The position numbers and the translations under genes were made by a program. Positions 51,851-64,000 of a stretch of 64,000 nucleotides of DNA are shown here, piece by piece (position 1 is the stretch's first letter; each line of letters opens with the position of its first letter). Source of the stretch: Gracilariopsis chorda (lineage: Eukaryota; Rhodophyta; Florideophyceae; Gracilariales; Gracilariaceae); contig NBIV01000039.1 in the NCBI GenBank assembly GCA_003194525.1, positions 248,001-312,000 on the forward strand, read 5' to 3'. The notes below the pieces were generated by a model, which was given only the letters and a program-made list of their open reading frames with translations, was not told the DNA's origin and searched no databases.

Positions 51851-54299
51851 TAAAAAGGTCCGGAGAGTGTAGAACAGTGACCTACGAGAAATGGAAAGAA
51901 GCTCAAGTGCAATAAAGATGATACTGTCCATTACGTTTCTATTGGTATTGCGCGTCTACTGTTCGAAAGTTCCACCTTTTTCATATCAAACTTTTTGTCT
52001 CATTCAGACAAATGTGATGAGTTTAATTGAAGGCAGTGTGGCCGAGATATGAGGTCTGGAAGGACCGGTTCCAACTTTGACATTTTTCCATAATTAGCTT
52101 TTTGTGAAATGTACCTTCGTGCAGTGCGCGCAACTTCCTTAAGCACAATTTGAGCGTTATGTTGCACGATTTCATGACGCCAGACAACAACAGCCTTTTC
52201 TTACCCTTCTTTGCCGGAGAGTAGATCAAAAATAGATTTGTAGCTCGAGAATACCAGCACCGGCGTGCAACGCCAATAGATATTAGACCGAAAAAGATTA
52301 ATAGCAACGTAAGTGCTGCAGTGAGAGGCGCAAAAACTTCACGACCCCAACTAAGGCAAATCATAAATACATGATGATATAAGCGTACACAGGACAGTAG
52401 CCCAGTAGTACGGTAGAGAAAACCGCGGTGACAACAGATGCGCAACCAACATCCTTAGGCCTAGCGCAATATATATACGAACGTCTTCACTGAGATCGCA
52501 ACACCAAGAACTCATGTCTAGTGCGTGGTTTGTGGCAAACTTGGTAACGTGCCCAACCAGCATTTGAGGTTTGGCAGACGCTATGTGGTTGTGATAAATA
52601 CGTCGGCTGGTCTCGCAACAGACCGAGACAGCCGAGTCTCTCACAATGTGCAGAAGTCCAAACTACACAATTATGGAAGAAAGATGAGGTAGAGAAGTGT
52701 TTGAGGAAAATAGTAGCAGACAGCTCAAAAGGAAGGTGATGTTGCCAAAAGAAGGATAAGTGGTCTGGCCAGAGGTGGCTTGGAGGCCGCGAAACTCGGG
52801 CTTTTATAGACAATTGTTCTATATGCATGCCCTTTAGTTCTTCATAATAGGTCTTAGCAACAACTTATAATAACCTGTTATGGGACACATCCTTGCCATG
52901 ACCGACCAGCTGGGCAAAAGGTATTGTACCTCTTATGGTATTTATGTGTCTATATAACATCTGGAGATGGCAACCGGTGATTCCAAAAACATCATTCCAA
53001 CCACCCCAGTATGTCCAAACCAGACGCAACTGCCAATTTTTGAGAGATCTCAGACGACTCTATCTTGTCGGTTCATTCGGTTCAGTACTTTGATTTAGTT
53101 GAGATGGAAGCCAAAGAAGACCGTTATACTCCACCGCCCGTTCATACCGCTCAAAATCATCACTACAGCTATCAACTACGTATTGAGGGTTTCGGATGGT
53201 TCAAAGACTTGCTAATATAATTCGAGGAAATAGTACGTCTCATTATGGAGAAGGAAACTACAATAACGTCCAGGGCTAGGGAGATCAATGATATCATCGC
53301 CCAGGTGCCCAATGTATATGTGCGCATGCTACTCCATGCGTTTGTATTTTTTTCGAACTGTCACTGCTTCAGAAATACAGCTCCTATTACCCTCCTTCTT
53401 TCTATTATGAACGCCCGTTTTGAAACAGAAATACTTGATTCTGCGTGAAATCCGGTTCCATTGGTTGAAGTGTTTTTGCATAGTGGAGATAACTGTCGCT
53501 TCAGTCATAATCAGCAGCAGTAGTGTCGGCACCAAAAGTATTGCCGACTAATCTGGAGGACATGGTGCTGCCGCTTGTGGTGATGAACAGGTCGAGATAA
53601 TATGTGGGCGGCATGGCGGGATTGTCCGGTGGCAGTGGTAAGGTTGAACGGGCGGTGCGACGGTGCGACGGTGCGACGGTGCGACGATGGTGAATGTAGT
53701 GGCGCGGTCGCGCGGAGCATAATTTCGGTGGTGGCAGGGGCGTAGACTGCAGCAATTCGAAGAGCCTTTGCGACGATATGAAAGACGCGTGACAGCGCAC
53801 AAACGGGCGGTCCGTCCGATACAACAAGGTCCATGGCGTGGCAGAGCGTGGCCAACCTGGGCATGCCGCTGGCAGTATTTATAGTGGAAGCAATTAGAGT
53901 TGGAGGTGGTCCTGAAATGAGATTGCATCTCATACGGACTTCCACCCTCCCCCTACTTGGGGCATCGCAAAAGAAAAAAGTCGGGGAATACTGGACACGC
54001 ACTAAACCACAAACTTTTATTGCGTGGTTCTGTATGCAATCTCGGTATGACGCTTTGATTGCACGTTGCAGATCATTTAATTGAACATAGTTGTAGACCA
54101 ATTTTGTCGTAGATAACAACTACGGTTCTGCAATCATTAAAACATGTTGCGAAGCTCTTTTAAACACACGCAACAATATATGACACACGTCAAAAAAACG
54201 ACGGAACTTTCTTTCAAATCAAAATCCTTGCCTATTATTACATAGTATCCGTCTCTGCCAACACCCTGCTCATTACCTCTTTCAATTCCAGCACCTGAA
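51851..54299. other. Unassigned repeat-rich interval
   Basis: Several medium open frames on the minus strand (52023-52445, 52487-52828, 53511-54119) show no motif; the last is distorted by an 8-bp tandem repeat. Nothing is called. Confidence 0.4.
53654..53685. repeat. 8-bp tandem repeat GGTGCGAC x4
   Basis: Four exact copies at 53654, 53662, 53670 and 53678. Confidence 0.95.
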
Positions 54300-55304
54300 A
54301 TGGCGAGAGAAAAGTATTTTTTCCAATTCCGAAAGGGACAAGTACCCACACTCCGCCACGAAGGACTACCCTTACGACAAATAGCAGAGCACTTACAACG
54401 CTCATTTGGAGTTGTTCCAATCGGTTTAGGTTCAAATCCAAAACGAACTCCACAAAATGTCGTCAAGAAACTCCGCAAAAGTTTTCCGCAGCAACAGCGC
54501 GCTTTGTTAGGTAAAGATCGTAAAGGTAATTCTAGTGCGTCCGATCTGAGAAAAGATCTAAATCTCAACACATCAGTTCGCCTTGTGCAGTGGCTACTAA
54601 AACAACATGACACCCTCAAGTATTCGAAGATAATGTAAGGCCCAAAGATAACCAATGATGGTAAGGTCGCACGTCTTCGGTGGGCCGCACGCAACATATT
54701 AAAAGGAGATTATTCTTGGAACAGAGTTGTGTTTTGGGATGAGAAGAAGTTCAAACTTGATCTTCCAGATGATCTGTCGTATTATTTGCATCATTTGCCA
54801 ACGAAGCCCTGGCGCTTGTCATCCCATGTTGGAAGAGGTACTTCGCTAATGGTGTGGGGTGTGATATCATGGTATGGTGTCAGTGATTTGATCTTTTAGA
54901 CTGGAAATTAGGATTCTAAGAAGTACTGTGATACAATTGGAGCTCGGTTTTCTACCTTGGACTGCAGAAATCTTTGGACCTATGTCAACCTGTATTTTCA
55001 ACAGGACGTTTCGTCAATTCATCGCTCGAACTTTACTAGAGGTTGGCTACATGGACATCAGTTTCGCCTTTTGTATTGTCCTGCTAAGTCCCCAGATCTA
55101 AATATATTTGAGAATGTCTTGGGACCAATTGCTAGGAAATTCTATGCTAATGGAAAGCATTTTGAGAGTTTCGAAGAGCTAAAGGATTCTATCCTCAATG
55201 TATGGAGCAGTTTGACATCAGACTACATGCGCACCTTGTATTCATCTATTGCTAGACGTTCGTTGGCTGTGATGGAAAAGCTTGGTGGTGCTAGAAAGTA
55301 CTAA
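54300..55304 (+). pseudogene. Tc1/mariner-type transposase with in-frame stops
   Basis: One reading frame with stops TAA 54636, TAG 54897 and TAG 54909. The start (ATG 54300) gives a helix-turn-helix-like region (LRHEGLPLRQIAEHL). Then RLRWAARNILKGDYSW and VVFWDEKKFKLD with the first Asp, LYFQQDVSSIHRS with the second Asp, and SPDLNIFENVLG with the Glu; exactly 34 residues separate the second Asp from Glu, the D34E spacing of Tc1 elements. The GVISWYGVSDL piece is also standard. About 335 codons, the normal size. Terminal repeats were not identified. Confidence 0.85.
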
Positions 55305-57873
55305 AACAATAAAGGCGTACAGTTTAAACATATTTGTCATTACATATTTGGCGTGCTTAAAACTGTTTCGCTGTATGATTTATACATTTAATCCGTATGA
55401 AATGGGAACTGCTATGAATGTCTACAGCAATCATTTTTGGCACTACTTTTTCTTGTACAAGCGCATGATTATTGTACTCGTTGGACACTTGAAACCCCTC
55501 CTTGGGCAGTTGGGTGAGTATGCTTAAGGGAGCTGCGCGCACTGTACTTGCGGTTTCCATCGTTTCATGAACACCTGAAACATACTGGGTCTTTCCAACA
55601 GAAAGCACGCATGTATTTCAGTTGCGGAAAGGAGCCACGAACGCTGTGTCCAAAGTTTCAATGGGCCAAAGTAATTTGTGGACGCGTGCATTGTCAATCA
55701 GCATCACAGTGAATAATCATACATATTTCTACGGAGCTGTTCCACTTGGACAACTTTAACTGCCATGTATGGCCCGCCAGCTCTTATCAAGCATCTAAAT
55801 GGCCCTCTGGCTATCTCGCTTGAGGGCTCAAGTTCATAAAAGCCAGCCCCTTGCCTCTTTCACGTAGGAGTAGGGAAAGCAAGACGTTATTTTTTTCAAC
55901 AACGGCCTTTTTTGACTGTAATAGTCTGCGAGTTCCTAACTCTAAATCAAAGAATTTTGATTTTGTGCCATTATTCTAATTTCTTGAATACAAAAAGATA
56001 TATGTGGAAGGAGATTTCCATTCATTGTTCAAGAACACTTCTGTCCAAAACTCCAGACAAACTTCCAACGAATCCTTCTTTCAATACCACAACTTTCCTT
56101 TAGCATGTCCGAAAACAAGCAGTACAGAAGCCCACAACCCACAAATCAAGCAAGCAAAAAAAAACAGCATTGTATGTTGTACATATTCTTTGGATCGGAA
56201 ATCACTCAAAAGAAATTAAGCATGTTTCTCTGTGCTTCCTAAAAGAATCTTGATACCTGGGCTCACATTGACATTATCTCAATTATATTATTCAGAAAGA
56301 TATATCTTCATTCGAAATCCAATATCTTGCACCTTTCTTACATCGTAGATTCAAAAATAAAGCATTTTCAGCACAATAACCATGGCATCGCAGGCTCTTC
56401 AAAGCTATTTCTAGTTTTGTTTGCAACCTTTAGGCTTTTACCGAGTACATAAGTTAACTCCATGTCTCTTGAGAACAAGGAACTGGGGTTTCAACGGTTT
56501 TTCATATATTATCCGAAATATTAATAGCTTATAATCTTCAATTAACAAAGATTTTAATTTCATACACACAATAATAATTTCCTAGACAAGCTAAGTTTTT
56601 CCGGTATTTAAGAAACAGTTCTTTTCATATATTTGTAACAGCTTAGGACGGTATCGACAGTGAAATTTGATATCCATCATTTTGGGAAGGTCACCACTTT
56701 ATGAAGTATTTCCACTGTAAAACGTTCTTTGTCATTTGTTTTCAGGTAGCGTTACAGGCGGACGAGTGGTTTTGGTTTATGTCCGCTTTGCAAGCAGGTT
56801 GAACACATGGAATTACAGCGCTCAATAACACCACAAATTAGTCATACTTCACGGGGAGACACTTCTTTGTTGAGCTTCTGTAATGGCAGATGATGCGTAG
56901 TTGAACAAACCCAGAGTTCGTACAGCTCCTTCTGGACGTAATATATCGCAAAAATGTGATTAGTTTAAAACGTATCACTCTATTACTCAGGCTTGCGTAC
57001 AAAAAGCATATAGAATGCTTATTTGTCGGTTTGGTATCCGTTGGTCCATCGTTTGCTATTTTTTGCACCAAACAACTCTTATTGTAATGGTGGTCTCTAA
57101 GTTGCAAAAATTTCTCATCGACCACTCTAATGATAATTCATATGAATACATTCCTCATCATGAAGATAATCACGTGATATGCCGTCCCATTGTACATTTT
57201 GAAGACGAAGTACGTACTGTGGTACAACCAATTGCGCTTCTAGTACCCGCTTGGTAGTTCGTCTGGATATCATTTATTGCGAGCGCGACGAAGGCCCAAC
57301 AGGAAGTATTGAAGTTGGGTAACTGGATGGGGGTGGGAGCGCCAAACCACTAGGGGTGCAAGATAGCCAGGCGGGCTAACCATAGCCAATTAGTAGTGTT
57401 GGTGGTACGGCACACACGAGCTAGTAAAGCATAAATAGTCCTAGCTTAACCAGAAAGTTGACTTTAAAAAACAAATGGAAACAAACTTAGCCTGAATATG
57501 CTTACCTTTACCATTCTTGGAAAGGGAGCGCTGCACCCATCTTAAGGGTGAGTGAGGGTCAACCTCGAGTGCTCTATGCTACGTAGCATACGCTGGGGAC
57601 AGCTCTATTTGCTATTCAACCTGCTTGCTAAGCTCATATGAGGTCAAAAGAACGTCCAAATATTAAATCAATTTACTATCTGATGGTGCTTGCTTTCGAA
57701 TTAGCTCAATTCTACTATGCCCAATATACAAAGAAATTTCAATGATCCAAAACCAATCATAGATATTTTGTAAAATATCTATTTTGACTGCTGCGAGTTT
57801 TGTTTTCTGAAGGTTTTGTGAAGCGCAGACAGTTCTAACGCAGATTAGAAAACCGAAATTGGTTATGTTTACA
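55305..57873. other. AT-rich interval without recognised genes
   Basis: Low-complexity, AT-rich, only short frames. No elements or RNA genes recognised. Confidence 0.45.
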
Positions 57874-57878
57874 TTTAG

Positions 57879-58703
57879 TGTGGTGCAATGCCCCAAAGGG
57901 GAAAAACACCGAAAGACGTTCGGGATCTTCCTCTCACGAGGTGAACCCAGTTGGGTAGAGGCCTCCCAGAGGTGTCACGGCGAAGCCGGTTTGTAAGACC
58001 AGGGACACCTGTCGCGACTCGCGCAGGGAGGTGAAGGCGAAGAATCGGTATCCGCGTGAGCGGGGTGTGATCCTCAGTAGAGGTATGTTTCCAAGTAAGT
58101 GGGGGTGTGTGAGCGGATGCGCACACGAGGGCCGCGGATAGCGGGAGGTGCTACCCTAAAAAGGGGAAAAAGGAAGGGCGAAGAGGAGAAAAAGAGGGCG
58201 AAGTGAGTCGCGAGAGCGACGGGGACAAACGGCGATGCCGGTAACAATATCCCTATACAGGGCGAAACACCAATGCAATTGGAACAATTATACTCCCAGT
58301 GATGGGTCCCTTTAGATGTGCAAGGGGGTTAGATGTCCCGTGGTTTACGGCGTTTCCCTCCAAGGAGGAGTAGAGTACGCGCGCAAGCGGCAACAACTAG
58401 AGCCAATTAAACAGGTTGGGGTCCCTTGTTGGGGAAGGTTTACTGGTGCGACGGCATTGCGCCATCGCACTAAGTATTAGCTTCCCAGAAACGGGTGTGA
58501 AAATAATAAATAATATTAACTAAAATACTCCACATTTCGTGGCAACATCCACTACTGTGTCCAACCGCCAATTGCCCCAAAACCGTGTCCCACGTGTCCA
58601 TACCCACCATTGTGGGGCGTAGTTCATACACGCAATACACAACCGATAATATCGGGAAAACGTTCAAGTACCTAGAATCCCTCCCTGAGGGCGTTGCACT
58701 TCA
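57879..58703 (-). mobile_element. Solo LTR of chromovirus C family
   Basis: 825 bp, similar throughout to the two LTRs of element C, starting TGTGGTGCAA and ending TTGCACTTCA (last TACA mutated to TTCA). Flanked by TTTAG at 57874-57878 and 58704-58708, a 5-bp target duplication. No internal region, so it arose by recombination between LTRs after insertion. More diverged from element C LTRs than those are from one another. Strand is given by analogy with element C. Confidence 0.93.
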
Positions 58704-61120
58704 TTTAGATAGAAATAGAACCCTACCTAACAGCTTTCCAAACAAAAGTCTCATGATACTGGCAAGAATAACTATGGTACTGATTCTTCAACGCTTTCTA
58801 AACACTCTTAGCAAATTGTCCTAATCTAGCTACTTGAAATAGGTTTCAGTAGAGATTCTTCTACTGCAAGTAAACAAGTACCTCTTCACTTACGTTTTGA
58901 GCTTTTAGCGACATTTGTTTTATAGATAACGTAAAAATCTCAGGTTTAAAATCTTATGACTGTTGAATGCATTAACAGAATTTGTGGTTCCCATTACTAT
59001 GGTATAAGAAGTTTTATAAAAAGTTTAAAATTTTTGTTCCATGGAAAAGTTTTAATCTGACTTCATATGAGGACAATTTCAAACAGACACTAGTGGCTTG
59101 GCCCCACGGCACAGTAGCGGAGTATAACTACCTATCTTAAATAATTAAATTAATTAGTAATCTAATTAGTTAGCCTCTCTAACCCACGTGGCATAGTAAC
59201 CAATTGGTACACTGTGCGGTGCACTTCCTACGGGGTCAGATCTCACTGTATTACACGCACTGAGAGAGAGTATTCGCGCAAGAAATAGAGTGAGAGAGAG
59301 CTGTAGTCTGATAGATGAACTGGTGGACCAACTTCATCGAACGGGATTCGTGCGGAGAGGAGCGAGATAAACCGCGTACCTAGATTTCGAAGAGCACCAA
59401 GGGCTTTTCCGATGTTTTCATGGGTGCGATTTTGATGTCTTGAAACCCCACTCACCATCCTATCATATCCCTGTATATAGCGTTTCTGGCGTGCTTCCTC
59501 AGTATTAGTTAAAATTCTTCGTCGTTTTTCAACCACTACTGAGGCCCATTCTCAAAGTTGTTGCTCATTGTCTTCGTAGGGTTCAATTTCGATTCCATTC
59601 TTTAATGGAATATCTTTTTCATCTACTTTATTATTTTCATCTCTTTTCCCAGAGTGGAAACCTTTTTCTCTGCCATACCAACATTCTCTGCTATGGAATC
59701 GGTGTGCCATTGTCTTCTAGTTTAAAAGGCTTGGCCAATGTCTTGCGCGTTGTCCACAATGCGCGTGGAGAGGCAAGAAACACCGTGATCATACCCCGCG
59801 AAGCAGCTGGGAACATTCTGTTCTGGTTTCATCCACGAACTCCAACTGATGTTGTTAACGAAGTAGTGGTTTCAACCTAAAAAGAATCAACAGTTACAGC
59901 AGGCGCTGATAATCCTTCCTTGACCGGGCTGAGGTCTGACTCGATTATACTTGTTTTTTACTTCACAATCTTCGCTGTTCGATTACTACTATCATTTACA
60001 AGAACTGTGGCATGGTCAGGATTTGACAGATAACTATTGAATGATGTTCCGAAACCCTGTCTTTGCACTTCTTAAGTGAATCTGTGCGATGGATTGCCTT
60101 AGTCATCTTGCGAACGGGATAAAACAAGAGACGAATGTTATTCTCCTGCTCTTTGCAGAGCAGTGCTAGACGCTAAATGCAGTCCCGTTGAAGTTAAGCG
60201 CTGGTCACTGACTTCATTATATATGTTTGATCCATTCTTTGCATCCTGTGAAACTTCTTTTGTTGTCTTTGCATCCCTTTCAAAAATATTGCTCTACGAT
60301 GAGACAATATTCCGAACAGGTATTCCATCACAAATACCGGTTCTTTTGTAATGAGAAACGTGTTTGCTTTGCCACAAATTGCTTCCGCTGACCTGTTCTT
60401 AAGATCTACATGTATGTTCAAAGCGTTATTTCGGTTTTCCAAAGCGGAATAATTCTTTTTGACGCATCCCATGCGGCCCCTGCTCTCCCTCCGAAAAAGT
60501 AACAGTTCCAACACTTCTCACAGCGCTGATAAACAGTTATGGGCTTACCAGCTGCTTTCACATCTTGAAGAAGCAGAATTGGGTTGTCGTCGAACACGAC
60601 AATAGCCAACCTGGTTTCGAACTGAACGTTTACATCGTGCGCAACAAACTGAAGTAGTGTTTTACTCACCTTGATAACAGAGCTCAAACGGGTTGGCTTT
60701 TGGATTCTCAGAGATAACCAGCCACCTTGAAGCCAATAAAATCTGATCACAGCGACGCCAAGACTGTCAATGTGCCATTTATGCAAAAACCAGACAACCA
60801 CCGAGGAAGTTTTTTTAGATGTACTGGCACCGCCTACTCCGGCGTAAGCCACCGAAGCTGCACGCATTTCTGCAATAAATATACTGATACCTACACAGCT
60901 CTTTCAACTCGACGTTGAGCACAGCAGTTTTCGGGTATCAGAGGTTTCTCTCTAAAGAAGAGCTTTGTAGCGTAGTGAAGAGACGCTAGTGCCCCAAAAT
61001 GTCCGTGGCGTACGTTCTAAGACATTTCCACTCTACACTCGTGCACTACCTTATTTTTATCGTACAAGAAAAAAAGCGGGGAAACACGCACCGCACTCAC
61101 ATGAAAATCCGGAGTCGTGA
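58704..61120. other. Unassigned interval with coding-like fragments
   Basis: No complete gene. 59605-59880 (+) ends in RVVHNARGEARNTVIIPREA, which looks like a fragment of a real protein, family unknown. 60418-60867 (-) and 60194-60514 (-) overlap in two frames and include Cys pairs (CEKCWNC), perhaps a decayed gene. None can be named. Confidence 0.4.
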
Positions 61121-61563
61121 TTGCTTTGCGCTGTTCATTCTGCTCAAGCTGCCAAACAATCTACCTTGCTTCCGAGCAGTGGCTTCAAGTTGCTCCCAAA
61201 CGGTTTGTATGAACGTCTGAAACGGCTTACTGGTGCTGTTGAACTAAGCACTGAGACTGGAAAGCATCTCAAGGATTTTCCGTTGTATACTATCACCATG
61301 TACCCAGTAGTAGACGATCCCAACCACGCCATCGCGCTAACAGCTTCTCGCAAGGCTGAGGTTGAGGCAATGCTGAAAAGTTTCATGCCGTCTTCGTAAC
61401 GCACGTTGAATGCGCGGTTTTTCAATGCTCCGACCTTACCGGTGCAGCTGCTTCGTGACACCTCCAGGCTGTACGAGCTCCACACCGTTCCTGGAGGTTT
61501 GATAACTTCCTTTTATTTGGAACCACGCGAGGCAATCAACAGATCTATCATCACCTACATTTA
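61121..61563 (+). pseudogene. Unknown coding fragment with one in-frame stop
   Basis: One frame from 61121 to TAG 61563 with a TAA at 61397. Second half has NARFFNAPTLPVQLLRD, LYELHTVPGGLITSFYLEP. Protein-like composition and continuity across the stop suggest a decayed gene, perhaps of the element that follows. No family recognised. Confidence 0.4.
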
Positions 61564-61567
61564 GTTT

Positions 61568-62330
61568 ATGAACCTGCTAGATGCATCTCTGGGCACTATG
61601 AAGACGGGCGTGGATTTCTACCGTCAAAGTCGCTCGGCATCTTGCTTGTCGAGTGGTACTACCGTCTTTCCGAATTATAGAACATCAAGTCCAAGCCCAG
61701 GTAAAATTGTTCGTATGGTACTATCACCTCTACCAGGTGCAGATGATGCATTAACTCAGAGTAGTGCTCTTGCTGTCCCTCAAGCACTGCCTTTCTCTAT
61801 ACTCGTTCAAGCTGTAACGAACAATGAAAAAACATCTTTACAGGCTACTGAGCGCAATGAAAGTTCTCATAATGGTCGTCACGGACATTCAGATGACACG
61901 CAAAAGGCAAATTATGTCTTCCAATACTTCAAACACACCTGATTTACTGATGACTTGAGGTAGTCAACCGAGCTCACACTTCGGGATTACAACTTCTGTG
62001 CACGCCCGAATCGTTTTAGTGCAGCTAAGAAGGCGGACTACTTCGTAAACATCCTCGATGGCCCTGCTCGTACATTCTTTTTTAACAATGCTAAGGATGA
62101 TATGGCTTTCAATGATATGGCGAAACTTGTGCTTACAAAGTAGAACAGCAGTGCCTGACAAATTCAATTTCACAGCATGTTGAAGACGTAGTGAATCACA
62201 ATATTGATGTCCGTTAACGAAATCAAATCCTTTTTGGAAGGTCTAACGAAAACTGTAACCTTAGTACAGGAACGTTCGCCTCAATACCCTCTACATTTCC
62301 ACTCCGAAGCCACAAGATTGGTTATCCTGG
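61568..62330 (+). pseudogene. gag: Gag capsid remnant of element D
   Basis: Begins with ATG 61568 and stays in one frame beyond TGA 61940, reading FCARPNRFSAAKKADYFVN and a following FFFNNAKDDMAFNDMAKLV; further stops from about 62141. This ADYFVN...ARTFFFNNA signature is shared by Gag of a Ty3-related group widespread in marine genomes (recalled family knowledge). Confidence 0.6.
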
Positions 62331-63005
62331 TAATGCCGTGCTTGGCATGTCTTGGGCAAGGCTGCTTATAAGTACATATTGTTGGTGTAAAGTATCCCTT
62401 CACATGGTTTAGTCGCATCCTTGAGAGAAGGGCTGCAACTAGAAGAGAAAATGAATAATGTAACCAAGAGTACGGACACACACGAGGTCGAAGAAGATAC
62501 TCTGTATCAGCGATATGGACACGATCCGAAGTGTGTGAGAAATTACCCTCAGCGTAGCGACATAATATATTCGGGTCATGGTGCTCGGGATCTCTGCTGA
62601 CTCTCTTCCCAGCCTAGGACGTTCGAAGAAAGTCGTAGACATAATGAATGTCACAAGTGCCGTGCAACATGGAAGCCATGGCACAGATGCAATCCTGGCG
62701 TCATTCGAGGCAACATTGGTAAGCGCATGAATATTTAATGGTGAATCAGCAGTCCAAATCATGTCAGACCTAGTCCTGACAATGAAGGGACAGATATCTG
62801 ATGGAACTCATGCCACAGATGGTGCAGAACTTGATGTTGAGACGGACCACAACCCCGAAGGACTTTGCATCTTCGACGAGCCTACCATGGATATGGACCT
62901 TGAATAAGACATGGAGAGAGCTCATGAGGGAAGGTATACTAAACCGTTTTGAGCCTTCATGGGTAAGTATCCATATCTGAGTACCCTGAGTGACAAAAAG
63001 AGTTT

Positions 63006-63446
63006 TTGCTAGGGCGCCGAGAGTATCGGGCTTTACAATGTCGTCCAGCACGATGGGTCGCTTCACACCGAACTACTCAAGCGAGGTATAAAGGGAATCA
63101 ATCCGTTCTTAATGTGAGTATAACTCACATCCACTTTAAAGATCTAAGACGAGGGGAACCTCGCCCTCGTTTGGATACTTTCTTTGGAGATATTGGAGCT
63201 CCAAGGTCATTAATCGGAATCAAAGAACTTCGAAGAGTATTGGGAACGAAAAAGCTCCAATTGCCAAGGCATGGTAAACTTTTCTCACAAACTCGATTCA
63301 TGATCGCTGATGCCAGCCTAATCTCCCTTGGGAGAACTGTTTTACCACCAGCTACAGCGAGTGGTACCAAGCCGATCTTAGTAGAGCTTGATGTTTTGAA
63401 TGCAGACATTCATGCACTTCTTGGCATGGATGTGCTAGAATTGTAA
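63006..63446 (+). pseudogene. pro: Retropepsin-like region of element D
   Basis: 146-codon frame. TFFGDIGAPRSLIGIKELR corresponds to the D-T-G-A-P active site, with DIGAP here (Thr replaced by Ile), and LDVLNADIHALLGMDVLEL to the second conserved half (ALLGLDVLD type). The TAA at 63444 separates it from further in-frame coding. Confidence 0.6.
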
Positions 63447-63785
63447 TCTCTGATCGCTGATACAGTCGCCAATGGCTTCGAGAAGCGTATCCCAGTTAGG
63501 CTCAAAGAGGAGTACGAAAACTACGCAAAAGCATGGTTTCTCTTGATGTATCATGCCCGTAGTGTACATGCCTTTGTGGACTTGATGCTATACCCACGAT
63601 TTTATTATACAAAGGCACAACTGTACAAACTACATCGCTATTTCTTCCACCCCTCGGCAGAGAAGCTCTTCATTCTTTTTAAGAGAGCCCAACCTGACTG
63701 TAGAGCAACGCGATGCGTTTATATCAGTGATGATCCTTCTCATAGGATGTGGCAATGCTGTGACTCAACACCTCTCAGATCATGA
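63447..63785 (+). pseudogene. pol: Integrase zinc-finger-like region of element D
   Basis: In frame with the protease after TAA 63444: SLIADTVANGFEKRIPV, then YTKAQLYKLHRYFFHPSAEK, whose H-x5-H aligns with the first half of the integrase HHCC finger in related elements. The Cys half is lost by a frame change near 63720. Confidence 0.5.
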
Positions 63786-64000
63786 CCTCTCCCCCAAAAT
63801 GTGGTTGAATACTGGTGGATTGTGGTTGGATTTCACCTGGCAAATTAATTTATGAATAGCCTCAATTAGGCAGGATGCGTTGTACGCGTATACAGAATTT
63901 GGATCCGATTACGGATATACCCCTTAGGCGAGTGGCAGCTGTGGACCCTGACAGTGGGTTCTCTACGTTTATGGACCTCCGAATGTTTGCACTACTTTAT

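Larger units (their letters stand above)
61568..64000 (+). mobile_element. LTR retroelement D, gag-protease-integrase part, truncated at the right edge
   Basis: Plus-strand fragments: Gag with ADYFVNILDGPARTFFF (about 62020-62090), a Cys-His knuckle-like stretch (CRATWKPWHRC near 62660), a retropepsin-like region (63006-63446) and then an H-x5-H segment (63610-63700). The reading is broken by many stops. The order protease then integrase-like zinc region, without RT between, is noteworthy (see findings). No LTR of this element was found. Confidence 0.6.

Noticed and set aside
53511-54119. 202-codon minus-strand frame
   Set aside because: Partly produced by an 8-bp tandem repeat (THR/SER/HIS-rich tail) and overlaps other frames; no domain.
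15196-54911. Excess of TAG among in-frame stops as a sign of a reassigned codon
   Set aside because: TAA and TGA stops also occur in the same pseudogenes, and host genes end in TAA or TAG normally (SKP1 in TAG), so decay explains it.

Overview
The window is eukaryotic nuclear DNA: a few compact, intron-poor housekeeping genes set in a dense bed of decayed and nested transposable elements. The gene style (short introns with GTAAGY or GTACGT donors, a single-exon enolase, a single-exon Doa10-type ligase, large blocks of Ty3/gypsy retroelements) fits a red alga of the Chondrus type. That assignment is an inference and nothing in the window proves it.

Left third (1-27500), mobile-element graveyard. 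From the left edge: a minus-strand Ty3/gypsy element (A) with gag, protease, RT and RNase H that runs off the window; a decayed plus-strand DDE-type transposase gene (about 4960-13470) split by a decayed chromovirus (B, about 6873-12039); a SANT/Myb-like pseudogene (14893-25408) split by a structurally complete chromovirus (C, 15315-25228) with 827-bp LTRs, PBS, PPT and an ATTTA target duplication; and a PIF/Harbinger-like transposase remnant (25993-26760).

Host gene block (28236-49032): enolase (+), a small hypothetical ORF (-), Rab1/Ypt1 GTPase (+, five exons including an inferred 2-nt microexon), HUS1 of the 9-1-1 checkpoint clamp (-), SKP1 of SCF ligases (+, three exons), an SLC17/PHT4-like anion transporter (-), a multipass membrane protein of unknown function (+) with a truncated inverted relative upstream, a Doa10/MARCH6-like RING-CH ubiquitin ligase (+), and a protein of three helicase-associated (HA) repeats (+). 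The genes are functionally unrelated. Rab1 and HUS1 converge with a 97-bp gap, and HUS1 and SKP1 diverge from a shared interval of about 0.7 kb.

Right third (49000-64000) is again repeats: a pogo/CENP-B-like remnant, a Tc1/mariner remnant with a D34E triad, a solo LTR of element C with its own TTTAG duplication, and a gag-protease-integrase retroelement fragment running off the right edge.

The two most unusual signals are (1) the tiling of element C, in LTRs and in all coding domains, by short perfect GC-stem hairpins far denser than chance, and (2) the 2-nt microexon needed to restore the Rab1 P-loop. No tRNA, rRNA or CRISPR was recognised.
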